Shown piece after piece: positions 42,200 to 55,560 of a DNA stretch of 64,000 bases; the first letter of the stretch is position 1, and each line of letters opens with the position of its first letter. Both the position numbers and the translations under genes were made by a program. Under the pieces are notes generated by a model, which saw only the letters and a list, made by a program, of their open reading frames with translations, was not told the origin of the DNA and searched no databases. The stretch comes from Plectrocnemia conspersa (Eukaryota; Arthropoda; Insecta; Trichoptera; Polycentropodidae). The stretch lies in the NCBI GenBank assembly GCA_009617715.1, contig VTFK01000047.1:248001-312000 (forward strand), read 5' to 3'.

Positions 42200-42880
42200 A
42201 ATTTAAGTGTCTCAGTGACGCGAGATAAATGCCACTGCACTATTATCGAATGTGTTCACATAATAAACTAATTACATAACTATCGTCTGTCAGTTACAAT
42301 TAACCGGTCGAGTTTGGTGTTTGCTTTACATAAAACCCGAGTTTAACTCGGGGCGTGTCCGATACGCGTTGCGTATAAAATTACCAATTATTAACTTACG
42401 CGCAAAGTTATTCAAAAATTGCTATTAGTACTGTATGGGGTTCAATCTATAAAATGTCATGGAAACCTTTTACTTTGCCGCCAAACTCATTGGGAATATT
42501 GAGTTGTAGAGCGATCGCTTTCGGCGGTGAATAATAAAATTAAGGTCCGCTAGATAATAAACGGCGGTCGGCCCATTATCAATTTATATTTCGCAAGCGA
42601 AATATCCAATGACTGTTTTAATAATCCTTGCGAAATCCTTTTGGCTGGGCAAAATATGCAAATCGGAACAAAGTGCAACGCGAGTGCGTCCGAAAATGAT
42701 TTAAGCTAGAACCACTTTTACTAACGTGGGTCGACTAATAATGTCAAGGGACTGGGCGTAGGTAATTAAACTATGAAACGCGGCATACGACCCTTAGTCG
42801 ATTCTTTGCCTCGAAATGAACGCCTACTAAATTATCTATCACTTTCAAGCGCAAAGTTTAATACATTTCAATGTAAGTAA
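42200..42880. promoter_or_regulatory. Long candidate regulatory island with two GC palindromes
   Basis: CCCGAGTTTAACTCGGG (42336-42352) is an 8-bp inverted repeat around one base, and ATATTTCGCAAGCGAAATAT (42586-42605) is a 9-bp inverted repeat around AA. AACCGGTC lies at 42302-42309. The block is balanced in composition over almost 700 bp, without a coding frame. Confidence 0.35.
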
Positions 42881-43504
42881 CCCACACAAATCATTACATT
42901 TTCATTAATCGTTTGATACAATTAATTTTAGTGAGCAATACACTAGTTTTATTTAAAATATGTGAAATAATTAACTTATATAAAATTTAAATGCTATGAA
43001 TATATTCTCATTCTTAACTTGTTTTACAAAATATCAACATCAGTTAAAATATAACAACTAGATCTTCTTTATAAATACAAGTGGTACTTTTGAAAATGAT
43101 AATATTTATTTATTTATTTATTTTAATTTTTAAATAAAATAAAATTATATAAATAATATAAGAATTAAATATTAAATTAGAGTCAAATATACATTATCAG
43201 TATTTGAAGATATACAAATATACAATATAACAAATCAACTATAAAAAATTCGGACTATAAAGCAAATTTTTATGGTTGATGTATGAAAGAAAGCACTCCT
43301 TAAAAACATAAACAAAGGCCTAAAAGGTAAAGTTATGGACTCATTGAATAAAATAATATTTTCAAAAAGATAAAAGCTTAATTAGTAATAATTAAATGCA
43401 AGTAAGCACCAGTCATTTTTAAGAATATAAAGTAAATACAACAAGCTGTAAGTTTATAAGACAGTAATAAAATCTATATAATTATATATTCATTAATTTT
43501 AATT
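42881..43504. other. AT-rich stretch, nothing recognised
   Basis: Nothing supported. Confidence 0.6.
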
Positions 43505-43620
43505 AAGACTAAAACAGCTTCCTAAACTTAACGTTAAATAGATTAATGTGCAATGCCAGCGTATTAGGGATCTGGATGGCGACAGCCACAGGTGAGTCAA
43601 GTAGTGCAGACGACTTGGCT
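43505..43620 (+). repeat. Dispersed repeat family B, main copy
   Basis: AAAACAGC, ACGTTAAATAGATTAATGT and GCAATGCCAGCGTATTA match 56190-56255 in order. The following ATGGCGACAGCCACAG matches 2042-2058. It may be the left end of a longer element reaching 44505. Confidence 0.5.
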
Positions 43621-44505
43621 CTTAAGGTCATCAGAAAAATACGCGATCGTGACTCTCGAAGACGTTCCGGAACCCAAATCTAAAATGTTTCGAACATAGT
43701 TGAACTGTCAAGAGCCCCTTATATTTATTTACATATATACAACTTTTTGCGAAAACAAATCAAATCACAACGCACCTAAAATAAAGGCTCTGGGATACCG
43801 AAACATATACTAACCAAATATACTCAAATGCAGGTATCTCGAGAACTTTTTCTGAACTTTTAAGAATAAGACTTTAAATTTATATATCCCAATTGAAGAA
43901 TGCTGCGAACTCAAGTGTCATAGAGAAAGCAAATAACTGACTAATTGTCAAAGTGAAATGCATTTCTCATAAGAAAGTCGAGCATCTTGAAAGATTTATC
44001 GCAGATGTTGTTTACTTGTAGAGAGAAACTCTTGCTCTCAAAAGTGACTTTGAGACTTTTAGATTCCTAGGCATGAATGAATTACGAGGACAGAGATAAG
44101 GTTGAACCTTTGAAGTACTCTCGAAGGGGTAAAATATTATTAAGAAAATCGGCCGGAATATGTTACAAATTGCCTACGATCGCTCAAATTGCCCAGTAAT
44201 GATTACGTTAGATCAACTGAGCATTTTCTTATGATGACAAGTCTTGCCAAGGACTTTATTTGTAAATCAGAATATACGACGTCTACTGGTATTCTTCAAT
44301 CAAGAGATTTCGTCACTATTTTGGTGAAAGCATGAAGTTAGTAACCGTGGAACGGATTATGTCCGTCAGTTCAAAAGATTTAGTCATATCTTTAAGAAAC
44401 CAGGTTAAAGGAGTAGATAAAGAAAATATTATTGATCGTATCAACTTAAATGTGATCGTACAAAAAACAATAAACAGTTTAAAACAATACTTTTTTTATA
44501 TATAA
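43621..44505 (+). pseudogene. Possible decayed element with a terminal open frame (44266-44505)
   Basis: After the family B repeat the sequence stays more balanced than its flanks. A plus-strand frame is open from 44266 to the stop at 44503-44505. The Met-initiated part (44332) is 57 residues, beginning MKLVTVERIMSVSSKDLV, with a natural-looking mix of Lys, Glu, Asp and Leu. I recognise no domain. It could be the 3' end of a broken transposon ORF or a chance frame. Confidence 0.3.
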
Positions 44506-46229
44506 TATAATATCTGTCATATAGATAATACGATTTACTTATTACAAAAATCATGTTTTTCATTTCGAGTATTATTTCTCGAGAAAAATGTGAAATCAAT
44601 AATTTCCATTATATTTCATTTTTATGAATTTTTTTAATATTTTACATACCACTGCATAAAAAAGAGTGGATCCATGCCAGATGATTGAACATATGCATGC
44701 TTTCTTGAAAGTTTTTAATAGAGATCGTAAGTTTTTGAATAACAGAAAATTGTTCGCGATTTTTGCAACTAATCAATTGAGCTTCTCTTTGCTTTTGTAA
44801 TCTAAGAACTATATTAATAATCATATAAGAAGAAACCGCTCGTCGTGGAAATATGCAGTTTGAAAAAATGTATGGGGCTTTCCACATAGTTTGCCTGTCA
44901 GTGTACCTAAATCTTGTTTTTTCAATAACCCAAAGAGGTTATTTTTCTTGATCTTGTTCAAGATATGAAAAATGTAAGATTGCAGTTACAATATTATAAA
45001 GATATCTACAGTATTTTTACAATTACATATTACATATACATTATATTTATATTTTTAATTAATCAAATTTATCGAAATATGTGTATATTAAATACTAAAA
45101 TGCTTAAGAATATTTTATTTTATAAAATCACAAACATATTGAAAATTTATAGAACTTTTAATATAAAACAATAATTTTAATATGACTTTAATGTGATATT
45201 ATTAAGTTAAAATTCACTTATGGCGTATATCACTTTCGAAAAAACTTCATATTTGTGATGTTATTATTGTGTGCTTAATGTGTCTAAACACATTCTAAGC
45301 ATCCTGGTTTTTTCATAGAATATTTTCTTTGCTTCCGCGCAGACAATGTATTTACTTAATAATAATACAAAAACTAAAAAAAATGCTTTTAGCACTTTAA
45401 CAATTATTTGTTATTGAATTTCTGTATACTCTAAAGCGTAATCATGCTCTAATATTATATCAATATTAGTGTAACTACCACAAACCTTTTTAAAATAAAT
45501 ATTTTTAAACATATTTTGATATCTTCTTCATAACTATTACTCTAACTGTTGTACTCAGTAAAGTGTCAAAAGGTTTTGATTGATGTGTTTGTTAATTTTA
45601 ACCTTTTCTCTTATCTTAATCTCAACAACTACGCTAACCATGATATCCGCATTAATCATATATTGAAATCCTAGCTCATCAACAACATAATCATCTCTAG
45701 TTATTCTTGAATGCCTGATAAATTGCCTCAATTTGATATAATATCAGTTTATAAATAAATATCTGCACTTAATATATAATACTATATAAACTTTAATAAC
45801 AAAATAATCGACCACCATAACAATGGATATAATATAATTATAGGATTAGACGCGAATCCGGGTAACTTTTATAACTAATCAAGAAAACGTAATAGTCTGA
45901 TATTAAGATAAATCACGATTTACTCGATCGAAGAGTAAATATGAAAGAGAAAGGGAATTATAAAAAAAATTAATTGATGGATGAAATATTATATTTAAGA
46001 ATATTTGTAAATTAATTGATATATATTTTTTAATATTTATTATATAAAAGCAATTTCTTTATACGCTTCATATGTGAGTGGTAATTAAGAAAGATTGCTT
46101 TCATGTTGTGTATTAACACACATAATATTTTTTGGTGAAGGTATGTGAGAAGTTTTATTTTATTCTACATCTGTATGCACAAACACTCGTGCCATAAATT
46201 ATATTCCAATAGAAACTTTCATGTATATA
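44506..46229. other. AT-rich stretch, nothing recognised
   Basis: Frames of 60-81 codons here are composition-driven. CGACCACCATA at about 45808 is a short echo of repeat family D. Confidence 0.5.
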
Positions 46230-46740
46230 ATTTTGAGATCCCAAAGGCGAAACAATGGCGGAGATGCGTCGTAACAACAATAAGAACAGAATCGATTATG
46301 ATCTAGCTACACATTTTGCTGCAGGTTGGGTAAGTCTTGTAGCTGAGTTGCTTAAGTGAATTTACATTAATTGCAAGACAATTCGAGGGGACTTCCCATA
46401 GTTTTTGCCCATCCGGAGAGGGGTACACAATTAAATTATTGTTCCCTCGGCACACTTCTCACGGCTGCGCTTCGTGCAAATTTTAGCTCTTTCGCCCGAG
46501 AATTTGCTATTACGAAACTTTATTTTTGAGCCTGAAGAGCAACAGAGAGAGGAAGAGAGATGGAGTACGGTCATTAACGAGCTACTACTCCAAGTGAGTA
46601 AACAGGGCTTCTCGGCCGACATTATTAGCCCTCAACTATGTACTACACAGCGCCGTAAACAAGTCGTTCATATTTTTGCCGTGCTTGACATTAATAAAAT
46701 AAAAATAGAAAACATTTACTCTCAGCTAATTAACTGAAAT
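46230..46740 (+). other. Exon-like island: possible small or orphan exons
   Basis: AAACAATGG gives an ideal insect start context at 46255. The frame reads MAEMRRNNNKNRIDYDLATH and reaches TGG|GTAAGT (donor at 46330), a near-perfect splice site, 25 codons later. A second segment runs from an acceptor-like TTTTAG (46480-46485) to CCAA|GTGAGT (donor about 46594). It is open in the EPEEQQREEERW frame. These combine into something exon-like, but the protein is not recognised and no further exons were found. Chance within a regulatory island remains likely. Confidence 0.25.
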
Positions 46741-46911
46741 TTTTAATATAATAATTAAAATCTTAAAAAGTCATACGTTAATAAAGTGTACATAAATATA
46801 CATGTGTAACAATATCAAATTGTATAAAAAAAACTCACCACCCTTCTGCTATTAATCATCAAATCAAAATTTATTTATTCATATTTTTAAATTGAATTAG
46901 GACCATCGTGA

Positions 46912-47319
46912 AATGGACTCACATACAATTTATTCAAGTATGAAGCCTCTGGCTATCTTCCTGACATTATCCGCTTATATCTGAAAGATAGATGCTTTGT
47001 TGTTTCACTTGATAATGAAATATCGTCACCGCGTAAAATACCAAAAGGAGTACCACAGGGAAGTTTGCTTGGGCCGTTTCTATTCACACTGTATACAAAC
47101 GACATTTCCATCCTAAGAAACACTCACCTCTCCATGTATGCTGACGATACAGACATACTAACCAATTCCTACGATCTTAAGCAAATTTCAACTAGATTAC
47201 AAAACTCTCTAAAAAACCTAAATACTAACTTTAAAAAATGAAAAATCAAAATAAACAAAACCAAAGCTATATTTTTTACAATCTGCCGACAACCTTTACC
47301 CCCACTTCTCAAAAGTTAG
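46912..47319 (+). pseudogene. Non-LTR retrotransposon reverse-transcriptase fragment (Jockey-like)
   Basis: One plus-strand frame shows LKDRCF, then GVPQGSLLGPFLFTLYTNDI, then MYADDTDIL in the correct order and spacing for motifs B and C of a non-LTR reverse transcriptase. An upstream LPDIIRLYL segment matches the helix before them. The frame opens after a stop at 46909. A TGA at 47239 interrupts it where a tryptophan is usual (KKW.I..NKTK), and a TAG at 47317 ends it. The fingers, thumb and endonuclease are missing, so the copy is inactive and truncated at both ends. Confidence 0.85.
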
Positions 47320-50229
47320 GGTAAAGATAATACTCAATACTCAAAATAACAAAAACTTATTACCAATTTTTAAATTCTTGAATTCGCCTTATTTTTGTTT
47401 AAGTAATAAAATAAGACACTCATATAGGAAACCTTTCTAAAGGTGTTCATGTCAGATGTTTAAAAATATGGATACTTTCCCGAAAGATTAGATGTATTTG
47501 AATGACCATCAATTTTATTGCATTTTTTTATTACTCTAACCGGCCGGCAGATTTATCTTTGCTTTGGTGATCTAAGAACCCGCTCCTGAATTAGGGTTTT
47601 TTTTATTTTTTGATAATCAATTCTTGGATTGTTTTATTTATCATGTTTTTAATGACATTTAAAATTTCCTCTGAGCTAACTATGCAAATTTTACTTTGCT
47701 ATGTATTTACAAGTTTTAGAATGTTCAAGATTTAATTGAAAACTTTACCACATATTATTTTGATTTTTTTTAACAGAGAATTTTTTATTAAATCATGCTA
47801 TACGCGTCAAGTGGTTGCGAAAATTTTATAAAAACTAATCTTAATGTTTAAATATAAATATTTAATTTTTATATACATACATATAATATTTAAAATAATA
47901 ATTGTTAGTAATTAAACTACCACATTATGCACTTAAAATAAATAAACGTAGTGTATTTGCAGCACACATGCTACACTCTCCATTATATTTTTTCCACATT
48001 ACTCACACACAATATGGCAAGTTCACGAGACTGGCATGCTCATTATAATGCACTCGAGCCTCCACGTCAAGCAACCAGTTGACACGATTATACGGCACGA
48101 AACGTACATGATATGTATTTCAATTTTGTGAAAAATTATCACTGTGCTCGTTTTTCCATAGCACATTTTCAGCACTAATTGATAAAAATAAAATAATATT
48201 AAATAAATGTTATACACCTCAGATTTTGTAAGCTCCTTTAGGTACCTTTTTAATAATGATAGTTAGGTAATAGTTTCACCTAACCTATTAATTTAATATT
48301 TAATAAGCATACAGATAATGCAACAGCCGTGTTTGCTTAAGCTTAAACATCAACTGAAGATTCTCAGAGTATATTAGCACAGTTTTCTGACGATGAATAT
48401 CCTGCAAGCATAAAATATGTTATAAATGTTAAACTCCCGTTTGCATTCGTATTTTATTAAAATCCACCGCAGACGTTTTCCATAGAAATCCATATACGAG
48501 TGTGTCTACGCCGCCAGGCTATCATATAAGTGTTCTCTAGCTAAACAAACAAAACGCGAGCAAGCTATGTGTAAAATATTAACATATTTCATAATGTTGT
48601 ATATTTTATTACATATTTATTTATTATACGAAGGCCTAATTCTGTCTAAATTGTACACCTTGGGTGATTTTTTTGCGCGCTAAGAAAAGCTCACGTAGTT
48701 GCATCGTTTTGCGGAAAAGGATTGTCATGTTACAACAAACGACCACTTTACGTTTTATGTGTTAAGATGATTTATGGAAAATGATACGTTTGCTATGTTT
48801 CCTCGGCTGTGGTAAGATTTATTGTTACACGGGAGCTTTCGCTAGTATTCACACACTAAGCGAGTTTGTATACCCATTGTTGACGTATATCTTTTAACGT
48901 TTCATTCCTTAACCTTTTTGTAAAAAAAATAATGTCCACGTGTATCATAACTTCTAGCAATTCACGTGAATTATTAAATATATTTACAGTTAAATATAAC
49001 GTTTTATTTTAATTGTTTTAACTCAACCGACATCCATCATATAAAGTAGAATTCTAGAAAAGATGAATTGCGTCCGGAGAACAAATAGCTTTTAGAAAAG
49101 AAAGCTTTTAGTTTCATTTCAAAAGCCTAGAGCAAAATTTATATTTTTACTATTGAAAATACAGAAAAATAATGCGATTATAAATATAATGGATGACCGT
49201 AAAAATATATCTAAAGTGCGATTTTTTTACTAAATTATATACATATGTATGTTCAGATTACTTATTGCATATTCAATTTATCTGAATTCGTACATACTGT
49301 ATAATATATTATATTTATTTTTATCTGGGTTAAATCAAAGAGATAGTTAAGTCTACAAACCGTGCGCTTAGTTGAGGGATTATGTTATGATTAAACTATC
49401 GACGGCTTATTTACACGTAAAGGGTCTTCAAATCGAGGGTTTAGAGCCGAAGATTAAACAGATTTTCCTACTTTGACATTGATAACGGTATATGCAGAAT
49501 GTTTGAAAAGTTTCAATTTCGAAGCAAATATTATTGGTAAAATATCATATTTTATTTACAAAAATTTTAAACAATATAAGAAAAAAAATGATATTCCTAC
49601 CTAAATATGCCAACATTTTATTTTTTAAAAATGTTATTTATCGTTAAAGTACATTTTTATGATACGTTATAAAAAATTTAATCATTTGTAAATACGGTTT
49701 TTTTAGTAAAAATTATATGTATAAAAAATCTAATTTTGCACAATGGTTTGAAATATAAAATTGGCTGATATATGTTATTTTTACAATTAAAAAAAATCTA
49801 AAATATCTTACCACACTAAAATAAATTCTTAGCTTTACATTTATATTTTTTATTGTTATATCTTAAATTTAAATAGTAAAAATATTATTGAAATTGTATA
49901 TTAATAAGTTCAACTGATCTTTAAATGACATATAGACAACTATCTCTCTCTATTTTCGATAAAAAACATGCGGTTTTACGAGTTTATCATATGATGGATT
50001 TCGCGCTAGTGACATGGATTATTATCGGTGTGACGTTGATTTTTTACGAGTATAATAAAAATATTCAATACATGCTTCTTATTATCACGTCTACAACACA
50101 CGTCACAATTACCATATTCATTAAAATAAAAATATATCACATAATAACTGTACATTCCTCGTAATTTTGTACGTCTTAAAATCCTATGTTAAATTTATGT
50201 TATTATAATATTACCAGACGATAGTTGGA
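47320..50229. other. AT-rich stretch with small balanced patches
   Basis: Patches at 47940-48130, 48440-48900 and 49350-49500 are more complex but hold no recognised gene, repeat or element. Confidence 0.45.
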
Positions 50230-51130
50230 ATTAAATTGAATGTATTAAAATCCCTAAATACGTGTTACGCATATTCTTGTTAGTTGAGAAAATATTTTCC
50301 AATAAGGCTATCAAATAGGAAAACGCGTTGCTATTTTTCCTCTGTAAATTGAATCGGCGTTAATCAGATAAATTGCCTTGTTGCCAACATTTTCGCCTAT
50401 ACGAACACGCGAACACGCAGAACCTTAACGTGGTGAACGTGTATGTATACATTATAAAATAAAAAGAAAATAGGAAAATTTTACCTGGTTGATATTTTAT
50501 TTTAATATTTAAAAATATTAGTATAAAGTGAATCTATATTAATTTAGTCTGGCGAAAAATGTCTATTACCAAGATTAAGTGCCTTTCAATCAATTTCCTT
50601 ATTAAAAACTCTATAAAAGTGTCGTCAATGTCAAAACATCACAAAGTGGTACATCCGCATCCTTGATTTTCGCTCCTACATTGGAAAATTAAAAAGAGAG
50701 AGCGAAAGTTACAACAAAAGTATTTTTAGCTTATCAGCCGCCGAGCTACCCATCCATTTTCATTATTATAACTCCATTTATACGATCAAAGTTTCAGTCG
50801 AAGTTTAGGTGCACTCGTTGAATCACTGTCCCGCGATCGGGAACTTTCGCGAGCACTTCGCATTTATTACTGTAGCAGTTTTCGAAGGGTGGCAAATCGG
50901 CGAAAAAATTCTAGAGAAATTCTCTCCGTCTCGAAAACTCCAACTAACGATTGGCAAAGTTTTGATAGAATTCGCGTTGGCTTTGTCTGTCAGAACTGTC
51001 AAAGTTTGAGGCTCTCTTTTCGGAATGCACCCATCCTACGGTCTTAATTCGCAGACCTCAAATCCATCACACATCCCAGACGTGCAAGATAAAAAAAGCA
51101 CACTCGCAGCTTAGCAACGATAGATATTTC
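50230..51130. promoter_or_regulatory. Long higher-complexity island
   Basis: One of the largest islands. A 66-codon plus-strand frame (50809-51009) lacks domain features. The block includes GTTAATCAGATAAATTGCC and CTGTCAAAG words and a short GAGAGAG run. Regulatory function is inferred only from composition. Confidence 0.3.
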
Positions 51131-51505
51131 TTATTAAATCATCTTCTTTTCGTAAAAGTTGTGGCGACTGTATGTTATTTTTTTACTCGTGTCGTATCCC
51201 TCCCCATCCAAAAGCAATCAGTGAATATGTTCCCTATAGGGAAAGTATATCGTGTGTTTTGGGGAAACTTCTTTTTGTTTCTCGTACATTTATTCAGCAA
51301 ATGGGAGCCATCAGAAGTAAGTGTTTCGGTCTTATGTTTCCGCGCCATTATGTTTTCTTTAACTGATAAAAGAACTTTCTTCTTACTTGCGTTTGATACG
51401 GTTAAGAGAAGCCAAGGCCCTAATCGTATTATGTGTCTGACAATTTTGTATTTTCTTGACGATATCTTTACTGCGTTGGAGCTTTTATTGCGACTTTTCG
51501 TTTAA
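51131..51505 (+). other. 114-codon open frame of doubtful status
   Basis: A plus-strand frame from GTG at 51161 is the longest in the window outside repeats. It is rich in Phe, Leu and Val because the DNA is T-rich. GAAGTAAGTG near 51315 resembles a splice donor. The first ATG is at 51226. No domain, signal peptide or homologue recognised; more likely non-coding. Confidence 0.2.
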
Positions 51506-52539
51506 TACGTAATAAAATTATGTGGTGAAATTGAATTAATGAATTAAGAGTTATTTATTTATAATATGTCACCTAATTAAAATAAATGTTTGAACAAATA
51601 CTAAAAAAATAAGATTTAAACTATGCTCAAATTTTATTACACTATACAAACATTACTAAACAGTGTAATTACTAACATCACGCCATTCAAAATACGATTA
51701 AATTAACATAGTATTATATATATCGTTAAAACCAATAAATTACATTACTACAAATAGTAACCATATGAGTCAAGGACTCAGTAAAATCTATAGTTTTTAA
51801 TAAAAAGAAGGTAAAGAGTTAAAAATGATATCTCACTGATTGCGTTAAAAATATGGTTATTTTTTTATTTTATTTCTTAAATACGTTTATTCAATAAAAA
51901 AATTAATTTTAGAGATACTAATTATACATAATATACATGTTTCTAGTTTATAACTATTTTCATCTTTACAATTAGTTATTAGCCAAATTCAATAAAAAAG
52001 AAAAATATAAAACAAAATGCTTCTGGCTTAAATTTAAGGAAAAATTAAAAAACCTTTTCCAATTTAAGCAAAATAAAAATAAATTATTAGTATGTTGTTT
52101 TTGGCTTTTATAGCAATATGTGCTTTGGAATTTTGCGCTTGTATTTATTTAAATTTAATGTTGTTTTTATTTTTATTTTTATTTTTATAATAGTGATTTT
52201 TGCAATATATTTATATAATATTTTCTGGTATGATAATGTCAGTGTTCTTAAATTGTTTAAATTTTAAATTTAGTGTGAAAAGGTGTATTATATATTATTT
52301 TTATAGCTTTGCTTTGAATTTCCAAATTTTCGAGAAAATCAGGAAGTAAAAGTGAGAATTCTCACTTCTACAAAAAAGATCAACATCGAAAAACGAGAAT
52401 ACTTAGTTGTAGCAATTTAATTTGCGGCACTAAAGTGTATATTTTATATTATAGCACAAATAAATCAATCTTTAATTCAAGTAGTCTAGCAAAAATGTAA
52501 AAAAATATTTTTAATTGATTAAGCACGGACTGTTTTATA
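51506..52539. other. AT-rich stretch, nothing recognised
   Basis: TTTTTA-type simple repeats near 52165-52190. Nothing else. Confidence 0.6.
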
Positions 52540-53450
52540 AAAACATGCATTGTTTGCGATAAAAATTCAATAGAGGCTTGCGACAGACAGATTGCCAATT
52601 TATTTGACGTTTGTAAGCTTGCCGTTGAATAAGTTTCCAGCGTGTGTATCGAAAGTTTTTAAACACTTTCCCATTTCACTAAAGTAGGTCGTTTAGTCTC
52701 GACAAACCTCATATTAAAAGTTTTCCTTTTGAAAAATGCTATAAAGTCACCTTTTTACCCTTCCATCTCATACACGAACATTGATTCATAGCATTTTTTT
52801 CTCTGCCATAACGAGGAAAAATGCTTTCTGAGCCGAATGGTGAAAAAGAGTATTGATCTTGAAAAATTGCACAATAGACGCAAATGAGTCTTTTTTTCGA
52901 ATTTAGTAGAAATTCCGCCCCTTCCTTCAGCAATTTATTCGCAATACTCATGTTTTATTAAAGCGTAAAAGGGGTGGGCCGCAGACTTTTCCTATTTGAC
53001 TGCGCGAGAGTCTTAGGCAAAGTACAAAGTTTGAAGGCTCCAAATGGGGCTTTATTTCGTATTCTTCCGACGGGATATCGCCGGCATTCGCATAAGTAAA
53101 TATGGGATGCAATAAATTTAGATAGCCGATCAAGCGATAAGCGCTCGCCTAAGGGTAAAGATATCGCATCCAAACAGGATAAATGCGTATCCGCTTTTCC
53201 TTCTTCGCTCCTCTTTTACTTTTTTTTACTTTTAAGATTGTCAGCCGATATAGCAGAGGCCATATTTTTCAGATAGGATCAGTTTTTCCCCGGCTGTAGA
53301 CTACGACATATCTTCGGCGATATGAGGGGACAAGCATTTTTTTATGAAACCACTTTGCATCTCATAGAGGTCCATAAATAAGCTTCTCGAATTTTATACG
53401 TCGCTGTGAAATTATATTTCTTTCAAAGCGCATAACTTACGAATACTGCT
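52540..53450. promoter_or_regulatory. Long higher-complexity island
   Basis: Nearly 900 bp of balanced sequence, with short minus-strand frames of 61-71 codons that overlap each other and lack domains. GATATCGCC and ATATCTTCGGCGATATG words occur near 53075 and 53308. Likely regulatory. Confidence 0.3.
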
Positions 53451-55159
53451 TGGTATTCAAAGAACACGATATTTTTTGCGTAAAATTATTTTCATAAACC
53501 TATTTTATAATATTATTATTAAAATAAATATGAATTTGCTAACTAAAATTGAAAACAAGAATTACGTAATAGAAAGAAAATATAACTATTTAAATAAATT
53601 AGAACCTTATGAGAAGTTTTTATTTTAAAATTTTAGTTATTTGAACATTTAATACGATTTTACCTTAACAATTATATATGTATTATTATCTTATTATTTA
53701 CATACATTGAAAAATATTTTTTTACAACCATTACAAAAGATTTACCGAATTGTTTCATATTTGCTGTTTAGCCATGTATTATTATTAAGGTCTTCTTATG
53801 CGGCAATTTATCAAAAATTTCGTACTCTAATAAAATTTAGATTTCATAAGCATTCTCGCGTCTAAATTTCAAGCGTTTTTACCCTTTATTTTGATGCTGT
53901 TTTTTTTTTAAAAAAAATAGTCTTCCATTATTTGATTCTCAAGTTACATTACGTTACGTTACGTTGAAAACGAAATACTCTTCTTACAGATTCAATTAAT
54001 ATGTCCGACCATTTGGGAAGTGAGCTAACCCTAAACTCAAATCATCGTAAATATTAAAGTTATATTCTTTTAAATAATATGAAAATATAAAATTTCCTTA
54101 ACAATCTTGAACACTAACGTATATATTTAAATGTTAATGTTCATTATCTTAAGATTTATTTTATTTTATCTGTTCAGATCTTCAATTTTAATATATCTAT
54201 CTCGATCTCTTACTTTTTCTTTGAAATATCAAACTAAAATATAAAAATATAAAACTATTGTATTAATAAAGATAAGCTTAGATATTTCTTAAGCATTATA
54301 TGATATATTTACTTTATACCGATATATAGTACTATTTTGCTGATATGAGACATAATTAAAGTAAATATTGTATATATGTATGTATTGAACTTATTGCTTT
54401 GTTTTTATGTTAATCTCATGACTTTTTTTTTAATTACCTATCTGACACATAATTCTAAAAAGAGCTTTGCTGTCTTATTGGTCAAAAAAGTTCACAGAAT
54501 ACTCGTTCGAAGAACTACGCAGCGATTGCTAAAATATATTTTTACAAGCCTGTAAATCGTATCTCTAACTACCCTTTTTTAAGTTTTATAAAATAAATAG
54601 TATTCTTTTTAAAAGTACTTAATTATATAAAATATTTTTTTAAATAAACCTGGCTACTAAACGATATTTTTAAAAACTTTTTTAAAAAAAAATTGTATAC
54701 TTTTACTTTGAATATAATAAATGTTTATGACACAACGATTATAGCATTTTATTAGTAAATGGAGCAGGTTTACGTATCTTTAACATCAAAAACATTTTTA
54801 CGTTTTTGTATTTCTTAATTAGCTGCTAGTAAAGTTTCATATTATTAATTGTCATACTAAAATGATAATTAGAAATAAATATATTTTATTACTTTTTAAT
54901 ACTCTTATTCACATCAAAACAACGAAGACAAGAAACGCAAGCTTAATTCGCAGAAATTTACGAGCTATTGGATTTTTACTTCTCTCGACCACCATATATT
55001 ATTAAAACCACAATTATTAAATGCTACTTCTGAATTATAACCAGTTTTACAAAATCAATTAAATTTCTAATGGTAAAACAAAAAAGGTATTTTTTAACTT
55101 ACCCAAATTTTACCCTTCCTAATAGCAAAAGAATGAGGAATTGCACACCATATATTTTT
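53451..55159. other. AT-rich stretch with one dispersed repeat
   Basis: A TTACG pentamer is repeated three times at about 53949-53965. The family D copy is at 54975-55050. Nothing else recognised. Confidence 0.5.
54975..55050 (+). repeat. Dispersed repeat family D, copy 2
   Basis: TCGACCACCATATATTA, TAAAAC and CTTCTGAATTATAA correspond in order to 18640-18720. Confidence 0.5.
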
Positions 55160-55560
55160 CATATCGATTGATATGGTTGTTATTCGAATAGTCATACAAA
55201 ATTTATAGACTCCCGAACATAACGAAGGTTTCTATTTTCGGTGGTGAGTCCTTTCACAGAGGTCCGTCGCGTGATTCAGAGCGAAGCCTCCTCCCCTTTT
55301 TCAGACAGACGCTTTATCCGCAGCAATGGCCAATAAAGGAGCTTGTTATTTTTTATTACGGACATCTTGTTTGCGGCGATAGGTATTTTTATGATGCAAT
55401 ATTAACATAAATGTGACAACCGGGAAGATGCCCGCATTGTCGTGGTCGTATACCGCCACCCGCGACAGGGGATAAAACTTGTGACCTTAACTTTTTTGAG
55501 ACCACATAGAAAATTTCGGCGAAAAGGTGGGACGCACTTGTGATGCACAAGCAGCAATTT
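55160..55560. promoter_or_regulatory. Candidate regulatory island
   Basis: Balanced sequence with TGTGACAACCGGGAAG, GGCCAATAAAGGAGC and several CG-rich words. The only long T-poor, G-rich run in this part of the window. No frame. Confidence 0.3.

Noticed and set aside
51161..51505. 114-residue plus-strand protein
   Set aside because: It starts at GTG, follows T-rich composition, and shows no domain, signal peptide pattern or supporting promoter. Kept only as a low-confidence feature.
53940..53970. Telomere-like repeat
   Set aside because: The TTACG pentamer repeats only three times and is not the insect telomere unit TTAGG.
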